21,655 nucleotides of DNA, taken from assembly GCA_902464485.1 (NCBI GenBank), contig CABQJJ010000025.1:1-21655 (forward strand), read 5' to 3'. The translations under genes and the position numbers were made by a program. How positions within the stretch are numbered: position 1 is the stretch's first letter; every line of letters starts with the position of its first letter. The DNA comes from an uncultured Collinsella sp. Lineage in GTDB: Bacteria; Actinomycetota; Coriobacteriia; Coriobacteriales; Coriobacteriaceae. Shown here one piece after another: positions 6,946 through 13,538 of the stretch. The notes under the pieces were generated by a model, which saw nothing but the letters and a program-made list of their open reading frames with translations, was not told where the DNA came from and did not search any database.

Positions 6946-7263
6946 TTACGCAACAGGCTTAACGTCGTCCATGACGACATTGTCCATAGCAGCCCGATTA
7001 ATCTGGTGAACGTAGATAGAGAGCCGGATTGCCGTGCGTGACTCCCCGTTAATGAGGATGTCGGAGAACACCGGCGCGCAGGAAACATCAAAGCCGGTCG
7101 GAATCAGAAAGCCGCGCGCAATGGCTACAGCCTTGATAGCTTGGTTGACAGCGCCGGCGCCGACGCATTGAATGTTGACGGGGACGCCATCTTTGACCAT
7201 ACCGGCAATGGCGCCGGCAACGGATGCGGGCGATGATTTGCTTGATACCTTCAGGCAATCCAT
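6946..7263 (-). CDS. spoVS: Stage V sporulation protein S (SpoVS) family protein
   Basis: The 105-residue protein closely matches the SpoVS/Alba-like fold: LKVSSKSSPASVAGAIAGMV near the start, the highly conserved NQAIKAVAIARGFL block (about 40-53), and ESRTAIRLSIYV. The usual family length is about 86 residues; here a tail of roughly 20 extra residues follows (HQINRAAMDNVVMDDVKPVA). SpoVS proteins are small putative nucleic-acid binders needed for spore coat and septation events in Bacillus, but they also occur in bacteria that do not sporulate, as expected here. The start chosen has AGGAG seven bases upstream; the longer frame upstream lacks such a site. It sits between the GHKL protein and miaB, as spoVS sits near rny and miaB in Bacillus. 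Confidence 0.93.
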   Translation of the reverse strand: MDCLKVSSKSSPASVAGAIAGMVKDGVPVNIQCVGAGAVNQAIKAVAIARGFLIPTGFDVSCAPVFSDILINGESRTAIRLSIYVHQINRAAMDNVVMDDVKPVA

Positions 7264-7304
7264 GAAGAAACTCCTGCGTTTAAAAGTACGTTTTAACTGC
7301 AATA

Positions 7305-7333
7305 ACTGTATCGTACCGAGCGGACTCGGTAAA
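7305..7333 (-). promoter_or_regulatory. Possible spoVS promoter with an inverted repeat in its spacer
   Basis: On the minus strand TTTACC and TACAGT, each four of six to consensus, are 17 bp apart. Inside the spacer, partly overlapping the -35, is a perfect 7-bp inverted repeat (CTCGGTA and TACCGAG, 7314-7331, 4-base centre). It could be an operator, or an RNA hairpin if transcription comes from rny. A second near-palindrome (TTTAAAA...TTTTAA, about 7280-7296) lies just before the ribosome-binding site. Confidence 0.3.
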
Positions 7334-7337
7334 GATG

Positions 7338-8423
7338 CTATTCCTCTTTGGCAAGATCGAACGTCACAGTGATGCGATCACGAGAAACGTGAATCTTAGG
7401 GTCGCCGCACAGATTGAGGTAATACCGGGCGGCGAGGTCGTTAAAGTCACGCTCGACAGCACGCGAAAACTGCGCCATGTCATCCTTGGCGATGCGAAGG
7501 CCCCGACGGTCCTTGGCAAGATCGACTGGAACCGGCGCATGCGAGGTGGAATCGCGCTCGCGCAGCAGACGCGCACAAACGCCGCGAACGGGCTTAATCT
7601 GTCCAGACAGAATACGGTGGGCAGTACGCTCGGACATCTCTAGACCCAACCCGGAGCAGATCCGGATGAAGTCCTCGGCATCCGAGGCAAGGCCCAAACG
7701 ATCGATAACCGGAAGCTCGCACTCGTCATCGATAAAGAGGAGGCGTGACGTATCGAGACGGCTGGAAGCCTCGGCGTACAGGGTCGCAGCGATCTCGGAC
7801 GGAGAGCCCAGATACACATCGCAGCCACGCAGCTCCTCAAGGGCAAACTCGCAAGCAGCGCGAATAATGTTGTGAGGACCACGAGCGCATACATAGCGGC
7901 CGTCCTCGTCTTTAACCGCCTGAGGCCAGCTCGACTGGTCGGCGCGCTCACCCAAGCGATCGGTGTCAACGCACACCTTAAACGCTGAGCCCAAATCGAC
8001 GCCCGATGTAACAACGCGTGCCTCATCCGTGTTCTGCTTGATAGAAAACAGCGCCATACCACGGCCGTGAACACCCCAACGGTCCATTTTCATGCTCTCG
8101 AGCTTGGATGTGACACGGGCATCGAAGATACGCTCCTGCATATCCTGCGGCACACCCGAACCGTTATCCAGGAAGAGGAGGGTGCGAACACCCTCCTCCT
8201 TGGCCGTGGCAAGATAGACCTTATCGGCTCCGGCATCGCGAGCATTACGCAGCATCTCGATGACAATGTCCTCTACATGCTGAATGTCATGCTTGGCCTG
8301 ACGGCGCTCGGCCTCCGAAACGCGAAGGCGGACATACCCCTCGCCAAGGTTTTCCTCGACGCGAAGGTTGCCCTCCCCCGACATCGACGCGATAAATGAG
8401 ATGAGCTCGTTCGCGTCGTTCAT
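7338..8423 (-). CDS. Uncharacterised GHKL-type ATP-binding protein, coupled to rny
   Basis: I do not recognise a named family for this 361-residue soluble protein. Its N-terminal half (about 45-155) is a HATPase_c/GHKL domain: N box VIEMLRNARDAGAD (E56, N60), G1 box LDNGSGVP (85-92), a histidine-kinase-like IFDARVTSK (99-107), and a G2 box GVHGRGMAL (117-125). There is no dimerisation/phosphoacceptor domain, sensor domain or membrane segment, so it is not an ordinary sensor kinase. The C-terminal half is unfamiliar; residues 255-290 (GLEMSERTAHRILSGQIKPV) could form a helix-turn-helix. The ATG starts one base after the rny stop (TAACATG) without a clear ribosome-binding site, implying coupling to RNase Y. 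A GTG 24 bases upstream, inside rny, is less likely. spoVS follows after 74 bp. Its role is unknown; a link to RNA decay is inference from position. Confidence 0.85.
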   Translation of the reverse strand: MNDANELISFIASMSGEGNLRVEENLGEGYVRLRVSEAERRQAKHDIQHVEDIVIEMLRNARDAGADKVYLATAKEEGVRTLLFLDNGSGVPQDMQERIFDARVTSKLESMKMDRWGVHGRGMALFSIKQNTDEARVVTSGVDLGSAFKVCVDTDRLGERADQSSWPQAVKDEDGRYVCARGPHNIIRAACEFALEELRGCDVYLGSPSEIAATLYAEASSRLDTSRLLFIDDECELPVIDRLGLASDAEDFIRICSGLGLEMSERTAHRILSGQIKPVRGVCARLLRERDSTSHAPVPVDLAKDRRGLRIAKDDMAQFSRAVERDFNDLAARYYLNLCGDPKIHVSRDRITVTFDLAKEE

Positions 8424-8424
8424 G

Positions 8425-9981
8425 TTATTTAGCGATATCGACGGCACGGCTCTCGCGAATCACAACAACGCGCACCTGACCGGGATACTCCATCTCTTCC
8501 TCGATCTGATGGGCGATATCGTGCGCAAGCACCGTGGACTGGGCATCAGAGATCTTGTCTGGCTGAACCATGACATGAACCTCGCGACCGGCCTGCATCG
8601 CATAGGTACGCTCGACGCCGTCATGCGAGTTGGCGATCTCCTCGAGCTTCTCAAGGCGCTTGATGTAGTTCTCGGCCGACTCGCGACGAGCACCGGGACG
8701 AGAAGCAGAGACGGCATCGGCGGCCTGAACCAGGACGTCGAGCACCGTGTTGGGGTCGACGTCGGCATGATGAGCCTCAATCGCGTGGACGATAACGGGC
8801 TTCTCGCCATAACGACGGGCAAGCTCGGCGCCAATCACAGCATGCGGGCCCTCAACGTCGTGGTCGATGGCCTTGCCCAGGTCGTGCAGAAGACCGGCGC
8901 GCTTGGCGGTTACAACATCCAGACCGAGCTCGGAGGCCATAACGCCGCATAGGTCGGAGACCTCAAGCGAATGCTGCAGCACGTTCTGGCCAAACGAGGT
9001 GCGGTAGCGCAGAGCGCCCAGGGTCTTGACGATCTCGGGATGCAGGTCGTGGATACCGGTATCGAAGGCAGCCTGCTCGCCGGCCTCGCGCACACGCTGC
9101 TGAACCAAGTCAGCGGCCTTGTGATACATCTCCTCGATGCGGGCGGGGTGAATGCGGCCGTCCGCAATGAGGTTCTCGAGCGCCACGCGGGCGGTCTCAC
9201 GACGGACCGGGTCGAAGCTCGAAAGCACGACGGTCTCGGGGGTGTCGTCAATCACGAGATTGACGCCGGACACCTGCTCGAAGGTGCGAATGTTACGACC
9301 CTCGCGACCGATGATGCGGCCCTTAAGGTCATCGGAGGGAATATGGACGGAAGTAACAGTGACCTCGGCGGTATGGTCGGCTGCACAGCGCTGAATCGCC
9401 AGGGAGAGAATCTCCTGGGCGGTCTTGTGGCACTCGGCGCGGACCTGCTGCTCGGACTCACGGATGATGGTGGCCGCCTCGTGGGTAACCTCGCCGCGGA
9501 CCTTGTCGAGCAGCTCCTTGTGGGCATCCTCGCGGGTGAGGTCGGCAATACGCTCGAGCTCGGAGGTCTGCTTGGCGCAAAGCTCCTCAAGCTCTCGAGA
9601 ACGCTTCTCGACCTGACCAGCCTGACTAGAAAGCTGATGCTCGCGCTTGTCGAGGGCGTCGTTGCGACGATCGAGTGACTCCTCACGCTGCATCACACGA
9701 TTCTCGAGCGTGCGAATCTCGTTCTTACGCTGCTTGTCCTCGGCCTCGGCGGCCTGCTTGTTCTTGATGATCTCTTCCTTAGCCTCGAGCAGAGCCTCTT
9801 TTTTGAGGGTCTCCGCCTGACGCATGGCATCACCGATCAGGGATTCGGCCTGCGTGTGAGCCGATTGGATTTTCTCCTCGGCCTCATGAAGACTACCCTG
9901 TTTGGCGGTGCGCATGTAGAGAACAGCAGCAACGACACCCAAAACGATGCCGATGAGTGCTCCGATTGCGATAAAAGGCAT
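8425..9981 (-). CDS. rny: Ribonuclease Y
   Basis: RNase Y is a membrane-anchored endoribonuclease that starts mRNA decay in many Gram-positive bacteria. The 518-residue protein has an N-terminal membrane helix (about 3-23), a long charged coiled coil (about 30-190), a KH RNA-binding domain with the GRIIGREGRNIR motif (221-232), and an HD catalytic domain with H366-D367 (LLHDLGKA). The start is the ATG with AAGGAG five bases upstream; a GTG two codons further up is the wrong distance from that site. It has its own promoter behind recX and a leader of about 160 nt with a stable hairpin. The GHKL gene follows one base after the stop. RNase J, often its partner in RNA decay, is encoded 10 kb away at the head of this gene run. 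Confidence 0.98.
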   Translation of the reverse strand: MPFIAIGALIGIVLGVVAAVLYMRTAKQGSLHEAEEKIQSAHTQAESLIGDAMRQAETLKKEALLEAKEEIIKNKQAAEAEDKQRKNEIRTLENRVMQREESLDRRNDALDKREHQLSSQAGQVEKRSRELEELCAKQTSELERIADLTREDAHKELLDKVRGEVTHEAATIIRESEQQVRAECHKTAQEILSLAIQRCAADHTAEVTVTSVHIPSDDLKGRIIGREGRNIRTFEQVSGVNLVIDDTPETVVLSSFDPVRRETARVALENLIADGRIHPARIEEMYHKAADLVQQRVREAGEQAAFDTGIHDLHPEIVKTLGALRYRTSFGQNVLQHSLEVSDLCGVMASELGLDVVTAKRAGLLHDLGKAIDHDVEGPHAVIGAELARRYGEKPVIVHAIEAHHADVDPNTVLDVLVQAADAVSASRPGARRESAENYIKRLEKLEEIANSHDGVERTYAMQAGREVHVMVQPDKISDAQSTVLAHDIAHQIEEEMEYPGQVRVVVIRESRAVDIAK

Positions 9982-10009
9982 GCTCACTCCTTATTATGGA
10001 TTCGTTACA

Positions 10010-10043
10010 CAATAAAGCGAACCGTTCTCACGAACGGCTCGCG
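10010..10043 (-). terminator. Terminator-like hairpin in the rny leader (recX terminator or rny attenuator)
   Basis: On the minus strand CGAGCCGTTC and GAACGGTTCG pair over ten positions with one mismatch around a four-base loop, followed by GCTTTATTG, a weak T-rich tail. It ends about 30 bases before the rny start codon and lies downstream of the candidate rny promoter, so it would interrupt rny transcripts as well as those from recX. Confidence 0.5.
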
Positions 10044-10147
10044 ACATTTGAGTAATATGGGCGCAGCTAATGCGGGTTGGATACAAATTGACATATAAAC
10101 AAACTCATCACAGATGAGCACATATCACAAAGCAAATGACAACAATC

Positions 10148-10176
10148 ATCCTACGTTGAACGTCCTGAACTGTCAA
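10148..10176 (-). promoter_or_regulatory. Candidate rny promoter (TTGACA-N17-TAGGAT)
   Basis: A perfect minus-strand -35 TTGACA (10176-10171) and TAGGAT (10153-10148, four of six) are separated by 17 bp in the non-coding space between recX and rny. Transcription would start near 10141, giving a leader of about 160 nt that includes a small stem (CTCATC/GATGAG, 10104-10118) and the larger terminator-like hairpin. Confidence 0.6.
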
Positions 10177-10248
10177 ATAAACTCAGGCCCGCACGGTACC
10201 GGCAAGCGGTGAACGGTAGTCGCGTGACGTGTATCGAATAAGCAGGCG

Positions 10249-10935
10249 TCAATTAATTTCATCATCGATGCGTGCTTTTGCAGCATCGGCGGCAATGGCG
10301 TATGAATATCCTTTGCCCATCAAAAAGCGAACAAGCTTTTCGAAACTGCGGGTCTCTGGGACGCTTCGTTTAGAAAGAAGAGCAGTCGCGCGCTCAAGAT
10401 CGTCTTCCACGGCAAAATACTCTTCCGGATAGCCTGGAATCTCATCGATCGAAACATGGCGACGCTTGAGTTCATTCTCGATTTTGCGCTGGCCCCACCC
10501 GCGACGCTTCCGTTCCTCAATAAAGTACACGCAAAAGCGGCGTTCATTCAAATAATGAAGTGAAGTGGCGCGATCGATTGCATAATCAATAGCGCTTAAA
10601 GAAAAACCGTAGCGCTCGAGCTTATCTCGCACTTCGCCCGTTGCATGATCGCGCCGTGAAAGCATTTCGATCACCATGGTAAGCGCGCAACGTCGCTCGA
10701 GCGCGAACACGGTCGCGCGATACTCATCCCATTCGCACGGCAAAACAGGACAATTTTTTAAATACAAACGCGCAACTCTAACAGGGATCCAAATGATACG
10801 CTCATGACCGTCCTCCAGCTCACAGTGAATCTGTGCGCAGGGCTTTTTTAAGGAACGCCCACTCAAGAATGAGGAGGCCGCCTTTTTATCAGGAAAGACG
10901 ACCGAAGCCCCCACCACAATGCATGACATGAGCAC
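10249..10935 (-). CDS. recX: Regulatory protein RecX
   Basis: RecX binds RecA filaments and limits their extension and activity. The 228-residue protein has the RecX three-helix repeats from about residue 70: FALERRCALTMVIEMLSRR, then LERYGFSLSAIDYAIDRATSLHYLNERRFCVYFIEERKRRGWGQRKIENELKRR, and a third repeat near the end (FEKLVRFLMGKGYSYAIAADA). The first 70 residues are a poorly conserved N-terminal extension. The gene begins five bases after the recA stop (GTG at 10935; an ATG two codons later is also possible), with no strong ribosome-binding site, so it is likely co-transcribed with recA and made at a lower level. This recA-recX order is common in Gram-positive bacteria. It is therefore under the same SOS operator. 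Confidence 0.93.
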   Translation of the reverse strand: MLMSCIVVGASVVFPDKKAASSFLSGRSLKKPCAQIHCELEDGHERIIWIPVRVARLYLKNCPVLPCEWDEYRATVFALERRCALTMVIEMLSRRDHATGEVRDKLERYGFSLSAIDYAIDRATSLHYLNERRFCVYFIEERKRRGWGQRKIENELKRRHVSIDEIPGYPEEYFAVEDDLERATALLSKRSVPETRSFEKLVRFLMGKGYSYAIAADAAKARIDDEIN

Positions 10936-10940
10936 AGCCG

Positions 10941-12089
10941 CTATTCGTCGTCATCGTCAAGCATGGCCGAACCGTCTATGGCATAAAGCTCATCGAAATT
11001 ATCCGAAGCGCTCTGATCGGTCAATTCAACTTCAGATGGAGCATCATCGTCATACTCAAGTCCGCAAGCAAGGCGAACCTTATGCTCTATTTCGTCGGCA
11101 CAATCAGGATGCTCTCGCAAGAACACCTTGGCAGCCTCACGGCCATTTCCCAGTTTATCCTCGCCATAAGCAAACCAGGAACCGGTTTTCTTACAAATGC
11201 CGTACTCGACGGCCATGTCCAGAATCGAGCCTTCCTTAGAAATTCCCGTACCGTACATAATGTCAAACTCGGCGGCGCGGAACGGAGCGGCTACTTTATT
11301 TTTTACCACCTTCGCGCGCACGCGGTTGCCGATAACCTCATCCTTAAGCTTAATGCTGTCGATGCGTCGAATATCAATACGGACCGAAGAGAAGAACTTG
11401 AGGGCGCGACCACCCGTTGTGGTCTCGGGATTACCAAACATGACACCGATCTTCTCACGCAGCTGATTAATGAAGATGCAAGTCGTATTGGATTTGGAAA
11501 GCGAACCAGCAAGCTTACGAAGCGCCTGGCTCATCAGACGAGCCTGCAGGCCAACAGTAGTGTCGCCAATCTCTCCCTCAATCTCGGCGCGCGGAGTCAG
11601 CGCGGCAACAGAGTCAACGACGATGGCATCGATTGCGCCGGAGCGCACGAGCATGTCGACAATCTCGAGCGCCTGCTCACCCGTATCAGGTTGAGAGATC
11701 AGCACTTCATCGATATCCACACCAATTCGTGCGGCATAGGTGGGGTCGAGTGCATGTTCGGCATCGATAAACGCCACAACGCCGCCCATAGCCTGGGCCT
11801 CAGCAAGAATCTCAAGCGAAAGCGTCGTCTTACCGGAGGACTCGGGCCCGTAGATCTCGACAATACGGCCGCGCGGCACGCCACCAATGCCCAATGCGAC
11901 ATCAAGCGCAAGCGAACCTGTGGGAATAGCCTCGACTTCGAGCTCGGGGCCGCCGTCCCCGTATCTCATGATGGATCCCGTGCCGAACTTCTTTTCGATC
12001 TCAGCCTTAGTGGCGGCAATCATATCATCGCGTTCTTTGCCCGTCGTACGCTCATGAACGGTACGGACGGGACCTGAATTCTTGGCCAT
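10941..12089 (-). CDS. recA: Recombinase RecA
   Basis: RecA forms filaments on single-stranded DNA, carries out strand exchange, and triggers LexA self-cleavage. The 382-residue protein is full length: an N-terminal helix region, Walker A GPESSGKT (81-88), a Walker B strand IDAIVVDSVAAL, the DNA-binding loop L1 region (EIGDTTVGLQARLMSQALRK), the FINQLREKIGVMFGNPETTTGG region of loop L2, and an acidic C-terminal tail rich in Asp and Glu. The start has AGGAGGG six bases upstream; an in-frame ATG 21 bases earlier lies across this site and is rejected. A consensus LexA box lies between the -35 and -10 elements of its promoter. recX follows at once. Confidence 0.99.
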   Translation of the reverse strand: MAKNSGPVRTVHERTTGKERDDMIAATKAEIEKKFGTGSIMRYGDGGPELEVEAIPTGSLALDVALGIGGVPRGRIVEIYGPESSGKTTLSLEILAEAQAMGGVVAFIDAEHALDPTYAARIGVDIDEVLISQPDTGEQALEIVDMLVRSGAIDAIVVDSVAALTPRAEIEGEIGDTTVGLQARLMSQALRKLAGSLSKSNTTCIFINQLREKIGVMFGNPETTTGGRALKFFSSVRIDIRRIDSIKLKDEVIGNRVRAKVVKNKVAAPFRAAEFDIMYGTGISKEGSILDMAVEYGICKKTGSWFAYGEDKLGNGREAAKVFLREHPDCADEIEHKVRLACGLEYDDDAPSEVELTDQSASDNFDELYAIDGSAMLDDDDE

Positions 12090-12119
12090 GGAAAGCCCTC
12101 CTCTTAACATCCTGTATCG

Positions 12120-12148
12120 ATAATAAACGAACGGCTGTTCGTGGTCAA
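12120..12148 (-). promoter_or_regulatory. recA promoter (TTGACC-N17-TATTAT)
   Basis: Minus-strand TTGACC (12148-12143) and TATTAT (12125-12120) are five of six each and 17 bp apart. The recA SOS box fills the spacer. The leader would be about 25 nt, and the AGGAGGG site follows directly. Confidence 0.85.
12128..12141. promoter_or_regulatory. LexA-binding SOS box of recA
   Basis: CGAACGGCTGTTCG is a full-consensus Gram-positive SOS box, CGAAC-N4-GTTCG. It is placed between -35 and -10 of the recA promoter, the same arrangement as box 2 in the yneA promoter. Confidence 0.93.
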
Positions 12149-12311
12149 CCGCTCAGGTATATCATATGGAGCCAACCATTCCATAGCCAAGCCAAATGCT
12201 GGCCAAATACTTGACCAGCTGCTTGACCGAATCAAGTCCACTACGTCCGACCGCATCAAAAACATGCTGTCTACCAGCGCGGACTTAAAAATCCCAATAT
12301 GCCTGCCGAAG

Positions 12312-12336
12312 CACAAATAAGGGACCCGAAGGCCCC
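12312..12336 (-). terminator. Rho-independent terminator after cinA
   Basis: On the minus strand GGGGCC and GGTCCC form a six-pair stem (one G-U) around a stable TTCG tetraloop, followed by TTATTTG. It begins 11 bases past the cinA stop and would end the long rnj-to-cinA transcript before the recA promoter. Confidence 0.75.
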
Positions 12337-12347
12337 TCAAATCACTT

Positions 12348-12878
12348 CTATTCCATTGAATCGAGTATGCACTCAATGCGCTCTAATGCCTCTGCGACCG
12401 CACAGGCGCGAACATAGGAACGATCACCTTCAAAAGTACAGCGCGTGGAATCTGCGACGGGCACATCTCCATCAAACGTGCGACACGCCCAACCAATATA
12501 GAAGGTTCCCGCAGGATCCTCATCGGTGCCACCACCGGGCCCCGCATACCCCGTGGCGCTTACGGCGATATCGCTCTGGAACAGCCTCAGCGAGCCGGAA
12601 GCCATCTCGCGCGCTGTCTGAAACGACACTGCGGTATAGCGATCGAGCGTTTCCTGCGAGACGCCCAGAACGCTATGCTTAATCTCATCGCAATAAGTCA
12701 CCGCACCGCCGCGCAATACCGCCGAGGCGCCAGGTATATCGGCAATCGTCGAGGCGATTAGGCCCGCCGTCAGCGACTCTGCCGTCGATACCGTCACACC
12801 AAGGGCGCTCGCGCGCTCAACGATATCGCGCGCTAGCTCCTCGTTGTGCGCGACAATCCGCGAAAAAGACTCCGTCAT
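12348..12878 (-). CDS. cinA: CinA C-terminal-domain protein (nicotinamide-nucleotide amidohydrolase, PncC type)
   Basis: This short form (about 176 residues) carries only the CinA C-terminal domain, which deamidates nicotinamide mononucleotide to nicotinate mononucleotide in NAD recycling. Family motifs are visible: VSTAESLTAGLIAS, the GGAVTYCDEIKHSVLGV block, AVSFQTAREMASG, and the glycine-rich SATGYAGPGGGTDEDPAGTFYIGW. The N-terminal COG1058 domain found in Bacillus CinA is absent, as in stand-alone PncC/YgaD proteins. I favour the ATG at 12878; in-frame TTG (12887) and GTG (12884) codons lie just upstream and the ribosome-binding site is not decisive. It lies 12 bases after pgsA and before recA, the common cinA-recA neighbourhood, but a terminator and the recA promoter separate the two. 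Confidence 0.93.
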   Translation of the reverse strand: MTESFSRIVAHNEELARDIVERASALGVTVSTAESLTAGLIASTIADIPGASAVLRGGAVTYCDEIKHSVLGVSQETLDRYTAVSFQTAREMASGSLRLFQSDIAVSATGYAGPGGGTDEDPAGTFYIGWACRTFDGDVPVADSTRCTFEGDRSYVRACAVAEALERIECILDSME

Positions 12879-12890
12879 ACCCACCAAGAC

Positions 12891-13529
12891 CTAGACCGAA
12901 AAGACGATCTTGCGGCAGTTCCAGAAGTACTGGGCACCCGAGACGATGGTCAGGATAACGGCAACGGCATACAAGAAGCGTGACACCGAGTAGATACCGA
13001 GCGTCAGCGCCACCGGGCAAAGGTGGAGGCCAGCCATCGCAAAGACACACAGATAGCCGCAGATGGAAACCATCGTGGTCGCAGTCTTGTACTTGCCAAG
13101 CTTATCGGCCGCAACGACCACGCCGGCGGCGCTTGCGACCATGCGCAAAGCACTCACCAAAAGTTCGCGAAACAGAATGATGAACACGGACCACACGGTC
13201 ACCGCGCCAAAATCCAGGAACAACAGCAGGGCTGAGAAAACCAGCAGCTTATCGGCGATGGGATCCAAAAACTTTCCGAAGTCGGTGATCTCGTTGCGCG
13301 AACGTGCCAGATAGCCATCAACCTTGTCGGTACACGACAAGATGACGTACAGGATAAACGCAGCGGCAGCGAGCGGGCCGTCAAAGGTGCTCCAGTCCGT
13401 ACCGGCAACGCTCGTGTGAGACAGGGCCGAGACGATCATGAACACCGGGATAAAGACGATGCGCACGCATGTCACGATATTGGCGGGCGTCCAGACACTC
13501 GTCAGTTCCTTATTGCTCTCGTTAGCCAC
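12891..13529 (-). CDS. pgsA: CDP-diacylglycerol--glycerol-3-phosphate 3-phosphatidyltransferase
   Basis: PgsA transfers the phosphatidyl group from CDP-diacylglycerol to glycerol-3-phosphate, the committed step to phosphatidylglycerol and cardiolipin in the cytoplasmic membrane. The 212-residue protein carries the complete CDP-alcohol phosphotransferase signature D68-x2-D71-G72-x2-A75-R76-x8-G85-x3-D89-x3-D93 and several membrane helices. The N-terminal WTPANIVTCVRI segment is typical of PgsA. It starts with GTG, nine bases after the rimO stop, with GGAGA seven bases upstream. The substrate alcohol (glycerol-3-phosphate) is inferred from PgsA-like sequence and from the conserved pgsA-cinA-recA order. 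Other members of the superfamily use different alcohols. Confidence 0.94.
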   Translation of the reverse strand: MANESNKELTSVWTPANIVTCVRIVFIPVFMIVSALSHTSVAGTDWSTFDGPLAAAAFILYVILSCTDKVDGYLARSRNEITDFGKFLDPIADKLLVFSALLLFLDFGAVTVWSVFIILFRELLVSALRMVASAAGVVVAADKLGKYKTATTMVSICGYLCVFAMAGLHLCPVALTLGIYSVSRFLYAVAVILTIVSGAQYFWNCRKIVFSV

Positions 13530-13538
13530 GACGCTCTC

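Noticed and set aside
10018..10043. GAAC/GTTC words in the rny leader as a LexA box
   Set aside because: The half-sites are one base apart rather than four; the sequence is better explained as a hairpin.
11082..12077. Plus-strand 331-codon open frame opposite recA
   Set aside because: A shadow frame; recA is unambiguous on the other strand.
12170..12240. Short direct repeats (CTTGACC, GGCCAAAT) upstream of recA as a binding-site array
   Set aside because: Copies are few, short and unevenly spaced; not distinguishable from chance.
12104..12376. Minus-strand 90-codon open frame between cinA and recA
   Set aside because: It runs over the cinA terminator, the recA promoter and the SOS box, and its product resembles nothing known.
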